A stretch of DNA of 64,000 bases from Plazaster borealis (Eukaryota > Echinodermata > Asteroidea > Forcipulatida > Labidiasteridae), in assembly GCA_021014325.1 (NCBI GenBank), contig CM037461.1, positions 1,141,501 to 1,205,500 on the forward strand, written 5' to 3'. Positions 9,559-20,903 of this stretch are shown one piece after another. The notes under the pieces are model-generated. The model did no database searches. It was not told the origin of the DNA and saw nothing but the letters and a program-made list of their open reading frames with translations. The stretch's first letter is position 1, and each line of letters begins with the position of its first letter. The translations under genes and the position numbers were made by a program.

Positions 9559-12500
9559 CTGCAGAATAAATTTTAAAAAAATAACCAATTAAAGCTTTAT
9601 TTATGATAGCCATGTCACCTAAAGTTAAACTTTAAGGGTAATTTTCTTTAGTAATTTTGGGTTGAACAAAGACAACAAATTGACTAGAGCGGAACTTGAA
9701 CCCAGGTTAACGTGCAGGCGCTCTACCAACTGAGCTATCTACAATCCCGACCATATCTCGTTGGGCCCCCCTGCCCCCTTTCAATGTTGAATTACATTGT
9801 TGCACGGTCTTCTGCGTTCCAGTCAACATTGAGCGGGGGGACGGGGGACGGGTGAGAGAATGTTTATTGTCAGACAGGGAATGGTTATTGTAACGTTAGG
9901 AACGGATGGCCCAAGCATTTTGGCCGGGAGTGTAGCCCTAATGTTGGCAGCCCTATTTTGTCAATACCTTGTTCAGGGGTGCCAGTCAGAAGCCATAACT
10001 GCCATATAGCCAGGGATCACACCAACCTGGGAAGCAGCAGCAGAGGGATCACGTTAAGTGGGGTGCGACTTTTTATTTTAAATATCAAGTAATAAATCGC
10101 AAGGAAACTGTCTGGGTAACTTATTAAAATCATTTTGGGTGTGATCCCTGGCTATACGACAGTTACAGGTTGTATGGCTTCTGACTGGCACCCTCGAACA
10201 AAGATATTGACAAAATAGGGAGACCGCCAAGATGTGAGGCTTATTCGATTGGTGAGTTCCATAACGCAAAACACATTGTTGTGGTGTGTCGTGGCCGAGC
10301 AGTCTAGCTCACCGGACCCAAGCTCTGGTGTTGTCAGCAGCAGAGTGTGAATCCCGTTCATGACACTTGTGCTCTTGAGCAAGGCACTTAACCATAATTG
10401 CTTCGTAACAAGTTGGGAAGGTAGTGCATTCTGCTCTACCAGCCAGGCTTCTAGTGGATGATACCCATGCCTACATCCTTTACGGACTGTGAAGGGGGTG
10501 GGGGTAACCCTGTTTCAGCCCAAGGAGTAGGTGGCAACATGCCTCTGGTGGCAGTTAGTTTAGGTCGATAGCCCAAATCGGTTAAATGTAGCCCTCACCT
10601 CGATGTTAGGCAAAAAAATAAAAAAATATAAATAAAAAAAATTATAGTATTAGTATGGGGTAATAATATAATGTCTCTGTGCTCGGGACTGTGATTGTTA
10701 GTGTTCGAATATTGTTATTTTTTATTACTGCATCTCGCTCCATCAGATGTGACTGAATTTCTATGCTGTACTTGCTACTAGTTTGACAAGGTTTGGTTTT
10801 CTCTGTCGAAACATTGGAAAATGTCAAGTCGCTCCGATACCTTTTCATTGACCCTCTTGTTTGATAGGAAGTAGGTTAAATCTTGCATCCATTTGTGGCC
10901 GCTAAGTGCATTTCAGTACAAGCCGTTTGTGGCCGCTATGTGCATTTTAGTAAAAGCCGCTTGCAGACGCTATGTGCATTTCAGTACAAGCTGTTTGTGG
11001 CCGCTATGTGCATTTCAGTACAAGCCGTTTGTGGTCCCTATGTGCATTTTAGTAAAACCCGCTTGCGGACGCTGTGTGTGTTTCAGTATTTAAGCCGTTT
11101 GTGGCCGCTATGTGCATTTTTGTACAAGCCATTTGTGGCTGCTATGTGCATTTTAGTAAAAGCCGCTTGCAGACGCTGTGTGCGTTTTAGTATAAGCCGT
11201 TTGTGGCCGCTACAGTATGTGCATTTCTGTACAAGCCGTTTGTGGCCGCTATGTGCATTTCTGTACAAGCCGTTTGTGGCCGCTATGTGCATTTTAGTCA
11301 AAGCCGTTTGTGGCCGCTATGTGCATTTCAGTACAAGCCGTTTGTGCATAAGCCTCTTGCGGCCACTATGTGCATTTCAATACAAGCCGTTTTCAGCAAC
11401 TATGGTCTATAAAGGGTTAACGCAGCTGTTTTCCTGTTTTGAGATGATATCATACCTGCAGTTGTCTCATTCAGAAGTACCATTGTAGTCATACTGTCGA
11501 TCTGAGGTACAACTGCTAAGGGGCCACCTGCATGGTTCAGCGCTACACTAGTTGTGGTGAAATTCCCAGCCCCAATAAACGGTGAGGCAATCAATGGCGA
11601 GATGAAAGCACCGAGGGCAAAGCTAAAATGAAGAGCTTGTAGGAACGGTGGCGAGCGTTTGCCCCACAGACGAAGACAAAACACGTTAGCACCTGTCATA
11701 ACAACAGAATTTTGTACGAAGGTTACAACTAGTTAATCAATCAATCAATCTTAGCATTTATATGGCACCATTCCAATGGTCGTTGATGGTTGTCAGGGGT
11801 CTCCCAATGCACAAGCTAGTGTATCGGGCCGATACGCAAGAATTGCATGCCGATACTCAAGAATTTTGGCTGATACGCTACAAAAAACGGCCGATACGCA
11901 GAAAAAAGAAAAACAAATCAAATTACGGTAGTTTTAATAAAAACATGAAAAGAATTATACTAATGCTCCAAATTACACAGGGGTAGGGCTATGAAAACCA
12001 AGAAAAACACCAAGTAGAAAACATTCCGAAGACCTTGTTTCAATTCAGCGCGCTTCGGCCAAACATCCCAAAATGTTTGCCCAGAATGCCCCACAGTTTT
12101 GAAAAAACCTGGGGAGAACCCTGGTTAATGGTTATAAGAAAGGGTCCCCAACATGTGTAAGCCACGTGACTAACTGCCTGACCATCAGATTCAGAACCAT
12201 GGCAGCAATGTCAGTAACTCCATGAAATTGGGCTGTGGGCCCAACATTATCAAGCTGTTTTACGCAGATTGGTTAGCGAAATTATGCTGGGGCAGCAGTG
12301 GCAAAACAACCCATGGCTGATGACCCATGTCTGCTTATTTAGAAAGTTATTTCCATGCTAAGCACAAATGGCTAACAGTCTTCACACAATAGCCATGAAC
12401 TTTATCATGCTGGGCATGCTGTGTATAATAATACTGGGCTCTAATATAGCGTTTATTACACCCCTGGGGGCGTATCAAGGCGCTCAGTATTTTTTCCTAC

Positions 12501-15500
12501 AAGGTATGCGGAGCTACGTATTTGAAGTATGAGATCTATTCCTTTATAGCACCATGTAATGGTTTACAAGGTGCTGTGGTGCAACTTGCTGCCGATCAAA
12601 CCAGGAACACCGGGGCAAACCCCTTCTCTTTAGGATAAGTGCACTGGGTTCTTTAACGACTAACGTGCACTAAACAACAAACGGGATCTACGGCTTTACG
12701 TCCCATCCGAAGGACGCAGCAATAATGGTTAAGTGTCTTGCTTAAGGACACAAGTGTCACAACCTGGACTCAAGAGCTTGAGTCCGGTGTTCTTATCCTC
12801 TCGGCCACAACCAATCAGGTCCCCCTTTATACTCCCCAGGGAGCTGAGAAAGACTAAAGGATTGTTATTGGCCCAATGACCAGGGCACTAATGTAAAGCG
12901 CACTGATACGTTATTGTAAATAGCACTATATAAAGACCTAGTTATTATTATTATTATCTTACCAATCTCAATCCAATCACATAACATGCACACTAAGACA
13001 GACTAACCTGTCGATGCAGTGTACATGATGTACAGTGTCGTGTCGTGGCCGAGCGGATAAGAACACCGAACTCGACCTCTGGTGTTTCTGATCAGCAGAG
13101 TGTGGGTTCGAATCCCAGTCGTGACACTTGTGTCCTTAAGCAAGACACAAAACCACATGCTTCGTCCTTCGGATGGGACGTTAAGCCGTAAGTCCCGTGT
13201 GTTGTGTAATGCACGTAAAAGAACCCAGTGCACTTATTGAAAAGAGAAGGGGTTCGCCCCGATGTTCCTGGTTTGATCGGCAGCATATTGCGCCACAGCA
13301 CCTTGTAAACCATTACATTGTGCTATAAATGAACAGGCCTCATACTTCAAACGTAGCTCCACATACCTTGCAAGAAATAACACCTTAAAAGCGCTTAGAG
13401 GCTCCCCTGCAGTAGGCGCTATACCCGTTATATTATTTTTATGATGTACATATGTACAATACACAATAATGCATTTAGTGTGCAGCACACTTGAACACTG
13501 GTACTTGGTATTGCAACTGGTACGCGTAATGAATACTACATTACACTGAAGGCTCCCAGGTTATGCACAGACCTGTGAAAAAGTTTGTTTGTGAATGACT
13601 TGTGTGATTGCGCTACTTTGACAACGATTGTACGGTAATAATAGACAATAGACATGCAATTATTCTGGTAAGCTAATTAACTGCAAATGTTACACTAATG
13701 TATGTCACTGGACAAAAAAAGGTATGTGGCATGCAATGTGTACACTGGGCTGGAACTACAAATTTGTCAGCCGATGTGTCTGTCCCTCAGATATTCTGTC
13801 CCCTCATACGGCGAACTGTGTACAAGTTTCTTCTGATAGCGCCCTCTATTGAATCAACCCCCTTCAGATGGCATATTAATTTCCCATATGGGGAATCTCC
13901 GGGGGACAGATTTCCCTACGACACCACCACTCAGATGTCTGTAAGCCTGCCTTTAGATAAGGAATGAGTACAGACAACTAAGATGACCTTTGGTAACTTA
14001 ACCTTAACATGCTAAGTGCAACAATATGCACCAAAAGGTAAAAGTTGTTGTAATCTGTTGCATTTGGCAGTCAACTCAGATGTCATTCTTTGACTAAATT
14101 TGTTGCATTTAGCAGTCAAGTGACTTCATATTAGTGTGGCATTTTGTTGTAGTCACCAACACTTATACTGCATAAGTTGCATTTAGCAGGGCAAACCCCC
14201 TTGCTCAGTCCTAACACAAACAACATGCCTGCACAATGCAACAAAATCCCTTGTTGTATTTTGTTGCATTTGGCATGGTTCTCATTTCAATTGTGTTGCA
14301 TTCTGTTGTATTTGGCAGGGTATGTGGAGGGACCCTGATGGGGGTTAGGGTTAAGGAAAGGGTTTGTCCCATACTGACCAGTATCCAGAGCACCCATGGC
14401 TACTCCAACAGTAGAAATAACTACACAGAGATTCCACAACTGCACGCAGAATGGAGCTAAGAGCATCCCAACTCCACTAATCAGCAAGGTCAAGCCGATC
14501 AACAAGGCCGTGTTCACCCAATCAAACAGGAAACCACCAATGATTGACCCTCCAAGGTATCCACTGCTGCGACCAATGAAGACATATGACATCTTTGGGA
14601 ACTCAACAGCTAGATTCTTTTGGAGAGCAAGGAGGGTTGGTCCCAAGACGGCAATCGAAAGACCCTACAATCAAAGCACAATATATTTTGTAAAACATTT
14701 TAATAAGGGAATAAAAGAGTAGGCGAGTAGCGAACAAAGGCCGTTTAAAGGGGGCAGGGCCCGAGCCGGGCTGGGCGAGGGCCTTTGCGGCGGGGCCACA
14801 TCGACCGACACGATCCCGAACGGTTTTTTAAGAACTCTAAGGGAATAAAAGTAGGCGGCGAGTTCTTAAGCGCCGGCGTTTAAAACCAGGGGGTTGGCAG
14901 TGATGAGGCCGGCCGAGCGAAGGCGAGCTCGACAGGGGCCAGGACCCTGCGAGGCTTAAGCAAGCTTTATTCCCATTCATAAATGCCCTTATGTTAAAAA
15001 GCAATATAATATCACAATTATAGACAATGTCACACTGTTTCTTTTGCGAAAGGTTTGCAAATTTCCAAACTTTTGTAAAAATGTTTTGTGCGCTTCCAGT
15101 CGGTGTGTATACGCGCGTGTACACACATATTACGCGGTGTTACTAATAGCTATGAATTGCGTTCTGCATAATTTAAATTGGTGTACATGAGCTTGCGCGC
15201 CCAACACGCGAAGCCAGCCGGTCTTAAACAGCTTCAGCTGTGTCTTTATCAACCGTTTAAACACCCCCACGTGACGCGTTCTCCACCAATAGGAGTAGCG
15301 AAACTGTCTGGGGTATTTATGAATAATAAATAATAATACAAGCATTTATAAAGTGCATTTTTCCAATGGTTACAATGTGCTGAGGACAACCAAAATTTCA
15401 GAGAGGAAACAGTGTAATTGAACAGGAACCTTAAGATGAAAATAGGTATGACTTGAGTTTACGTTTGAATTGATGAAGAGAGTTGCAAGTACAAATGTTG

Positions 15501-16763
15501 AGAGGTAGCGAGTTCCAGCATCTGGGTCCAGCTACTGAGAAGGCCTTGTCACCTGCATGTTTGAATGTACGATGTATTTTTAGGTAATGCTCCGAGCGGA
15601 GGCCACTTCAGTTGGGCATGCTGAGATCAAGTGAGTCTGTTACATGTATGTATCTTGGGTGTGTGTTCGAAAGTGCTTTGCACATATTCACAGCTGTTTT
15701 GAAGATAATGCATTTTTGAATGGGTAACCAATGTAGCTGTTGAAGACACGATAGTTTAACCCTGTAGAGCTTTATTGACTATAGAGCAAAGGGGTCTTGT
15801 CAAAATTAATCCAGGACAGGAAGTGGGATAACAATTCTCCTATGTCAATTTTTTGTTGGATTTCCGTCGGACTTTGATTCTAAGACAGATACGGTTTTAC
15901 TCGCTGAAAGGCACACAGTTTTCTGATGCACTAAAGACATGCCCCATGCCAATCCACCTTGCTGAGCACCCCTACAATTGCTTGATGATTGATTGATTGA
16001 TTGATATCACATGCAAAAACCACAGGCCAGCCTGCCAAATGCACCAAACTGCACAGGTATGTAAGTAAAGGTTGTTGTATTTTGTTGCATTTGATTTACA
16101 TGTAGCAGTCAAGCCTGAGGAAAACTGTTCAAACAATTAGAGTACTTGCTATGTAAAGCAGAAACAACGGGGTTAACCCCTACTCTTCCACGATAAGTGT
16201 TCTGGGCTCGATTTCACAAAAGCACTAAGATTCATCTCAAATTTTTTTTCTCTTTCTATTTATTATGAGAGATCGCCTAACATCACCAGGCCGGACGGCC
16301 ATTTCAAGGTGAGGGCTACACCCCTAATTTTGGCTATCGACCTAAATCAACTGCCACCTACTCCTGGGGCTGAAACAGGGTTACCCCATTCACAGTCTGT
16401 AAGGATGTAGGCATGGGTACCATCCACTAAGGGCCTGGCTGGTAGAGCAGAATGCAATACCTTCCCAACTTTCTACTGGTGTTTAGTCCTATCTCTTACA
16501 TGTAGCATTGCCTAGGACTAGTCCTAAGTTATGAAGAGTTTTGTGAAATTGACCCCTGGTAATATAACTTGACATCAACGACGTACCAGAGCAAAGAAGC
16601 TAGCGCACAAAGCCAACGTCTTCTTGAGTCTACGATCCTCTTTGGGTCCATTCATGATGTCATCAATGGTCTTCACTTTATTACCCAGAAGTCCCTTGCC
16701 TTGTTGATTGGACAAAGAGCGAGAAGACGAAAAGAGAACATCTTCATCGTCTGAATAGGCCAT
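7973..16763 (-). CDS. mfsd4: Gene span: MFSD4/NaGLT1-type MFS transporter (4 exons)
   Basis: Join of 16763-16587, 14664-14379, 11692-11456 and 9558-7973 on the minus strand, with intron phases 0, 1 and 1; it encodes 761 residues. Twelve hydrophobic segments can be placed. TM1 spans the exon 1/2 junction around ALGLSIAVLGPTLLAL. TM1, TM4 (AMGALDTGANV) and TM5 (LQALHFSFALGAFISPLIA) match MFSD4A and sodium-dependent glucose transporter 1 (MFSD4B), as does the C-terminal half with VGTASLGLSMASLFPAGISW and GSALGEMCFPMLIGWLFG. These are plasma membrane members of the major facilitator superfamily; for NaGLT1 the substrate is glucose with sodium, but the substrate here is not shown. Vertebrate relatives are about 510 residues, so this protein is roughly 250 longer, mainly through a 170-residue repeat in the extracellular TM5-TM6 loop. 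That loop also holds N-glycosylation sequons. The start at 16763 has a strong context, CACCATGG. Confidence 0.88.
8900..9409 (-). repeat. Coding 30-bp minisatellite, 17 units
   Basis: Seventeen 30-base units in frame encode variants of EHGSGDSLVT, with EHGSGHSPVP at positions 1, 2 and 12 and single variants EHGSSVSPVT, EHGSSDSLVT, KHGSGDSLVT and EHGPDDSLGT. The unit length is a multiple of three, so copy number can change without a frameshift. The same DNA is also open on the plus strand, as a shadow of the repeat. Confidence 0.95.
9656..10245. repeat. SINE family 3 cluster (tRNA-like, TAGCTCAGTTGGTAGAG)
   Basis: At 9656-9748 the minus strand carries TAGCTCAGTTGGTAGAGCG and a degenerate box B (GGGTTCAAGTTCC) next to the tail word TTTGTTCAACCC. 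At 9940-10245 follow two inverted pieces of the body (GACCGCCAA, TATTGACAAAATAGGGAG, CTTCTGACTGGCACCC). Relatives lie at 39845, 52757 and 54915. Confidence 0.65.
10281..10612 (+). repeat. SINE, family 4
   Basis: Head GTGTCGTGGCCGAGCAGTCTAG, then GAGCAAGGCACTTAACCAT, GTGCATTCTGCTCTACCAGC, ATGCCTACATCC and the tail words AGGTCGATAGCCCAAATC and GTAGCCCTCACCTCGATGTTAGG, ending in an A-rich run. Other copies are at 16258, 48757 and 58783. Confidence 0.8.
10888..11393 (+). repeat. 34-bp minisatellite in intron 3 of the MFSD4-like gene
   Basis: About 15 units of roughly 34 bases, consensus GTGGCCGCTATGTGCATTTC followed by AGTACAAGCCGTTT, with length and base variants. Both strands contain long open frames only because the unit lacks stops. 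It is followed at 11402-11420 by ATGGTCTATAAAGGGTTAA, the terminus of the MITE at 55920-56236, which holds one monomer of this unit. Confidence 0.9.
11456..11692 (-). CDS. mfsd4: MFSD4-like exon 3
   Basis: The acceptor is TGACAG|GTGC and the donor GCAG|GTATGA, phase 1 at both ends. It completes TM4 and TM5 (LQALHFSFALGAFISPLIAS) and enters the extracellular loop, with sequons NFTT and NETT. Confidence 0.9.
11794..12123 (-). mobile_element. MITE, family E (CAGGGTTCTCCCC ends)
   Basis: Ends are CAGGGGTCTCCC and, inverted, CAGGGTTCTCCCCAGG. Inside are GTATCGGGCCGATACGC and ATGTTTGGCCGAAGCGCGCT-like words. Other copies: 16894-17189 and 50467-51340. CAGGG termini point to hAT. Confidence 0.75.
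12436..12955. repeat. SINE family 1 (minus) followed by a family 5 tail (plus)
   Basis: 12436-12814 is a minus-strand family 1 copy whose head is cut short. 12816-12955 is the plus-strand tail of family 5: CTCCCCAGGGAGCTGAGAAAG, CCCAATGACCAGGGCACTAA, CGCACTGATACG and an ATT microsatellite. Confidence 0.7.
13035..13437 (+). repeat. SINE, family 1, full length
   Basis: The most complete copy. Box A-like GTGGCCGAGCGGATAAG at the head, box B-like GGTTCGAATCCC 50 bases on, then CCTTCGGATGGGACGTTAAG, CACGTAAAAGAACCCAGTGC and GGGTTCGCCCCGATGTTCC. Confidence 0.85.
13998..14354. mobile_element. TTAA MITE, subfamily D, in intron 2 of the MFSD4-like gene
   Basis: Close copy of 5163-5535 (left end TTAACCTTAACATG, right end TTAGGGTTAA). 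It stops 24 bases from the exon 2 splice donor. Confidence 0.85.
14379..14664 (-). CDS. mfsd4: MFSD4-like exon 2
   Basis: The acceptor is TGTAG|GGT and the donor ACTG|GTCAGT, phase 1. It encodes residues 60-154 plus one base: the rest of TM1, TM2 with the A-loop (VFIGRSSGYLGGSIIGG), TM3 and TM4. A TTAA MITE ends at 14354, 24 bases beyond the last exon base. Confidence 0.9.
14700..15000. repeat. GC-rich dispersed repeat
   Basis: A locally GC-rich block (GCGGCGGGGCC, CCGGCCGAGCGAAGGCGAGC) between AAGGGAATAAA and its inverse TTTATTCCC. Composition is unlike the AT-rich surroundings. Probably a short transposon; no family recognised. Confidence 0.4.
15328..15790 (-). mobile_element. LINE 3' end, CR1/Jockey-type reverse transcriptase tail
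   Basis: Minus-strand translation gives AFSVAGPRCWNSLPLNICTC followed by a QFKRKLKSYLF-type ending and a stop. This is the conserved last stretch of CR1/Jockey-group ORF2. The 3' end is CACTTTATAAATGCTTG plus an ATT-rich tail, as at 63177. 5'-truncated and inactive. Confidence 0.75.
16204..16556. mobile_element. MITE split by a family 4 SINE
   Basis: Ends GGGCTCGATTTCACAAAA and, inverted, GGGGTCAATTTCACAAAA. The interior 16258-16492 is a minus-strand family 4 SINE that lacks its tRNA head. Confidence 0.65.
16587..16763 (-). CDS. mfsd4: MFSD4-like exon 1
   Basis: Encodes residues 1-59: an acidic, serine-rich cytoplasmic leader (MAYSDDEDVLFSSSRSL) and the start of TM1 (LALCASFFAL). The donor is CTG|GTACGT, phase 0. 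A possible acceptor (TTTTTCAG) lies 26 bases upstream of the ATG, so a non-coding 5' exon is likely. Confidence 0.85.
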
Positions 16764-16893
16764 GGTGAATTCACTTGATCAATCTGAAAAATGCTGATTT
16801 TAAAAACAAAACCCTTTAAAATACTAACATTCAAATATCAAGTATTAGCTTTGTGAACTAACACATCTGTTCCAAAAACCATAATTTTTGGAC

Positions 16894-17189
16894 CAGGGTT
16901 CTCCCCAGGTTTTTTCAAAACTGTGGGGCATTCTGGACCCAAATTTTTGGATGTTTGGCCAAGCACGGGTCTTTGGAACAAGGTCTTTGGAATGTTTTCT
17001 ACTTGGTGTTTATCTTAGTTTTAAAAACCCTTAAGGTGCAATCTGGAGCATTCTCTATGGTTTTCTCTTGATGCTTCTTGTGAATATTTTTTTTAGGGGG
17101 GGGCATATCGGCTGAAATTTGTGCTGATCGGCACGCAAATTGCGCATATCAACACGATATATGCTAGCTTGTGCACGGGGAGAACCCTG
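16894..17189 (+). mobile_element. MITE, family E, complete
   Basis: Begins CAGGGTTCTCCCCAGG and ends GGGGAGAACCCTG. The interior carries AACTGTGGGGCATTCTGG, GGAATGTTTTCTACTTGG and TCGGCACGCAAATTGCG. Confidence 0.85.
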
Positions 17190-17194
17190 TGGAC

Positions 17195-17721
17195 TATCGT
17201 CACCGTTTTCACGAAGAGCCACGTCCAAACGCTTGATTGAGATTCACATTTTACACTGTGCTTGGCTTAAAACTGCAATATCTGCAATACTTCAGCCACG
17301 GTTTGCATTCAAAGACCTCTCATATGATTCTGTATAAGTTTAACATCCCTATTGACTAATTAATTTTGTTAAATATATTGGCTAATTGCCATAGTAATTA
17401 GTCAAAGATACGTGGCTCTTCGTGAAACCGAAAAAGTGGGTTGACCTACTTGAACACCCAACTGGTTAACGTGTTTTTACATAGTAGGAAAGGGGCGCGT
17501 ATGTCACGTGATCACGCGCGCGCTGACATAAGTGGCTCTTCGTGAAAACTGAAAAACGATTTGACCTACGTTTGTTGCAATGTATTACAATGCATTTTTG
17601 GGCCGATGGTTCTTTGTGAAAACGCAAAAAATGCATTCATTGAGATAAAGGCCCCTTTTTGTACATGTAATAATCTTTGTCATTTTAAGATATGTGGCTC
17701 TTCGTGAAAACGGTGACGATA
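17195..17721. mobile_element. 527-bp element with perfect 28-bp terminal inverted repeats
   Basis: The first 28 bases (starting TATCGTCACCGTTTTCACGA) are the exact inverse of the last 28. Related words GTGGCTCTTCGTGAAA also occur inside at about 17411 and 17531. No transposase frame. It starts five bases after the MITE at 16894-17189 ends. Confidence 0.85.
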
Positions 17722-17887
17722 TGCCGCAGTTTATGAATTTATTTTCAGGCCTTCCACAAGCTCAAGGGCTTCGGCAATTTTGAGGGAAGAGTTTTGACTC
17801 ACTCGCCGCTGTTTCAAACCCTGTCTTCTGTACGTGATATGAAAAGATATGAAAATAGGGCACTTTCTGATGCGACTTAGGCCTATA

Positions 17888-18796
17888 CACCAGGGGCGAA
17901 TTGCAATAAAACAGTCCCAGTCCACTAAGACCAGGCAGTTATAGCCAGCTATATGCCTTAGAGTTAGACGGTCTTAGCTTAGTCAGTCGTTAAAGGGAGT
18001 TTATAATTTTGGTAAATTTCAAAGACCAGTATCCTCACTTGGTGTATCCCAACATAAACATAAAACAACAAACCTGTGAAAGTTTAAGCTCAATCGGTCA
18101 TTGCAATCACCAGAAAAAAGTGGGGAAAAACCTCAAGTGTTTTCACTGTTTTCAAACATCAAGTTTTCGACTCATGAGATCAAAACTAATTGTTTTACTC
18201 ATTTCTCAAAAACTACAGCACCTCAGCCAGTAATATTTCAAGGGAAGCTTTCTAGATATTATCTTTAAACCATGTAAGTTTAATGTAAATCTGTGAGCTT
18301 TTCTGTTTTACCAGAAGTATAGAGACCCTTTAAGCCAGTTGCAATTTAGCCAGTCTTAGATAAGTCAGTGAGCAGTCATGGACGGACAAGCATTCCTAAG
18401 CTTGGTTACGATGGCCGCCATTATCCATAGCACACTAGGACATTGACAATGGCTTTGAAAGGCAAACAAAGATCAAATAATGCAGGGAAAACAAAAAGAC
18501 TGGGAAAAAATTACAGACCAAGTTTAACCCTCTATCAAAAACGGTCACGTCATAGGGCTCTTTGAAAAAAACATCAACAACTAACAGATGTACAGTAGCG
18601 GCATGTTTAAAAAACAAAACAAAGACTGATCATAGCCAGCTCAGCACCTGGCTTAAGATTTAGGACTGACTTTAAATATAGACTGTGGTATTGCAATCAT
18701 TCTATAATTAAAGACTGTCTAGCGGAAGCGCGTCTCAAGTTAGCCGGCTATAGCACATAGACCGGCTTAAGACCACTTGGTGCAATCCGCCCCAGA
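17888..18796. mobile_element. MITE interrupted by a TTAA MITE
   Basis: The outer ends CCAGGGGCGAATTGCA and (inverted) TCTGGGGCGGATTGCA define the host element. At 17990-18333 it is split by a TTAA MITE (TTAAAGGGAG...GACCCTTTAA) in reverse subfamily A/C layout. Confidence 0.65.
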
Positions 18797-19089
18797 CCTC
18801 TGAAAATGTTTTCATAATTAAGATGTTTTCCGGTGCTGCGGTTTATTTTAAGGACATGGTGCCATGCTGCAGGAAGTCAAAGGATTGCTTGCACGAAGGT
18901 TAAACATGTGTTAAATGCACAAAGTTTGTTTTTCTTTTTTTTCTGCATTTTGTTTTACATCATGGGCTCAGTTTGTTTTTTGCTTTTTTCCTGCATTTTG
19001 TTTTACATGGGCTCTACAGCGAAGGAATCGGGCAAGGGGCCCATTCGTAGTAGTTGTGAATAATTGACGAATGACTACTCGAGTCAAAT

Positions 19090-19650
19090 AGTGAAATTCA
19101 TTAGTCGCCAAGAACTACAAAATGCTTCACCACCCTCTACAAGACATCCGCCCACAACTTGAGTATTGTATCCAAGCATGGAGCCCAAGTCTCAAGAGAG
19201 ACACGACAGTGTTAGAAAAGGTACAGCGCAGGGCAACTAAGATCATCCCAAGCTTGAAAAACAAAACATACACAGAAAGACTGCAAGATTTAAACTTGTA
19301 CAGACTGGAAGCACGAAGACTACGAGGGGACTTGATTGAGGTATTCAAAATCTTAAACGGCTTGGAAGGAATTGAGGAGAGCAAGCTTTTCCAGAGACAT
19401 GGCAACCTATTCCAAGTCAGGGGTCATAACCAAAAGCTGTACAAACCAGGACTTAAGAAAGGGATGAACTGCAGGGAAAACTTCTTCTCCATCAGAGTTA
19501 TTTCCGAATGGAACAACCTCCCTTCACATGTGGTGAACGCAGCCTCAACTCACCTGTTCAAAACCGAATTGATAAATACTGGAAAGAAATTGGATATGGT
19601 GTCATAAAACCTATTCATTCCCATCAATCTAAGTAAGTAAGTAAGTAGTC
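19090..19650 (+). pseudogene. LINE remnant, reverse transcriptase C-terminus
   Basis: An open frame at 19122-19607 encodes the end of a CR1/Jockey-group ORF2: IRPQLEYCIQAWSPSLKRD, VLEKVQRRATKIIPSL, LRGDLIEVFKILNG and FFSIRVISEWNNLP. These are the hallmark blocks just after the polymerase domain. A (TAAG)n run at 19630-19648 probably marks the 3' end. The polymerase core is missing. Confidence 0.85.
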
Positions 19651-19684
19651 TCTATGTCAATGTGAAGATTTGTATGTCCCAGTG

Positions 19685-19925
19685 TGGCATGTCGTTGCTG
19701 AGTGTTTAAACGTTAAGAGTACCAGACTAGAGCTCTGGTGTTTCTGATCAGTAAAATGTGGGTTCGAGTCCCAAATGTCAATGTGTTCTTGAGCAAGATA
19801 ATTTCCACAATTGCTTTATCCTTCAGATGGGACATTAAGTAGTCTTGTGTAGTACTACTTACTAGGTAGCCTTGGATTGAGTAGGTAGTAGCTAGTACGT
19901 AGTTGTACACTACGTGCACGTAAAA
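19685..19925 (+). repeat. SINE, family 1, diverged
   Basis: Carries GTGGGTTCGAGTCCCAAATG and CTTCAGATGGGACATTAAG; the head and the last third are degraded. Confidence 0.65.
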
Positions 19926-19936
19926 AAAAGCCAGAA

Positions 19937-20225
19937 CACGTGACTTGTCGACAACGTGGACTGGGAGGGTACATGTATGATGTAGGCTATTAAATGGGTT
20001 ACCGGTAACCCCGGGGTGAATCCCCAGTTTTTCGGGTTCACCATAGCTAATCCTACATTATTGTACAGGTACCATCCATCATGTCCATGAACACGTGACT
20101 TATCCGTTATCGACATCGTGGACTGGAAGGGTAGGCTATTTAATGGGTTTTAACGGTTAACCCCGGGCTGAATCCCCGGTTTTTCTGGTTCACCATATAG
20201 CTAATCCTACATTATTGTATTGTAC
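19937..20225. repeat. Tandem duplication of about 150 bp
   Basis: Two head-to-tail copies share CACGTGACTT, CGTGGACTGG, GGCTATT(A/T)AATGGGTT, GGTTCACCATA and TAGCTAATCCTACATTATTG. Diverged by several small indels. Confidence 0.75.
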
Positions 20226-20903
20226 CTCCATCAAGTCCATCCATATGACCATATTATCCATACTCCATAGCCTAGCGGCCCTAGGCACAACCACCCACAA
20301 GCACCCTTGTTTTACAGGATTTCTCATGCTAGCGAGTAGCGGGCTACAGTGACCAGGCAGGTGACTAAGTTACTAAGTTCAATTAGTAATTACCCCAAAA
20401 TTAGCGTTTAATGTTAGTTAGACATGTATGACTGAGGCAGTCCAAGCTATAGCTGGGTCGTCCCAACTGTAACACTCTAGTTGGGACTGTTGGGTCCCAA
20501 CTTAGTCGTGTCCCAATTTAGCAGGCTATTAAATTACTAGTTGGAACGATTCTTGTTGGGACGGAAAGTGTGTGGCTGTCGTGTTGTCATGTGTGTGACT
20601 AGTCTGTGTGAGCAGTGTGTTTGGCGACTAATTAAAATAATGAGTAAAGAGTTAATAGTAAGAGAGACCGGTGGAGCCTAACACTTATAACTACACTCAC
20701 TACAGTAGTCTGATGAGTAGGGCCTACAGGCTAAAGCCCAAACATCGCAACATGTCCAAGAAATTGTGAAAAAGGGCTTACCAAAATCCAAAATAACATT
20801 ATGTTCCAGCGTTACTTCACAATACATGCATGACATGACATGCATGGGGTCGGAACCACTCGCAACTAGAGGGCGCTATCACCACACCTTCCATCTGGTC
20901 AGC

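Noticed and set aside
10883..11488. 201-residue frame of KPFVAAMCI-type repeats
   Set aside because: Translation of the 34-bp minisatellite, which also reads open on the other strand; no gene signal.
19122..19607. Host gene of 161 residues
   Set aside because: The sequence is the conserved end of a CR1/Jockey reverse transcriptase without the polymerase core.
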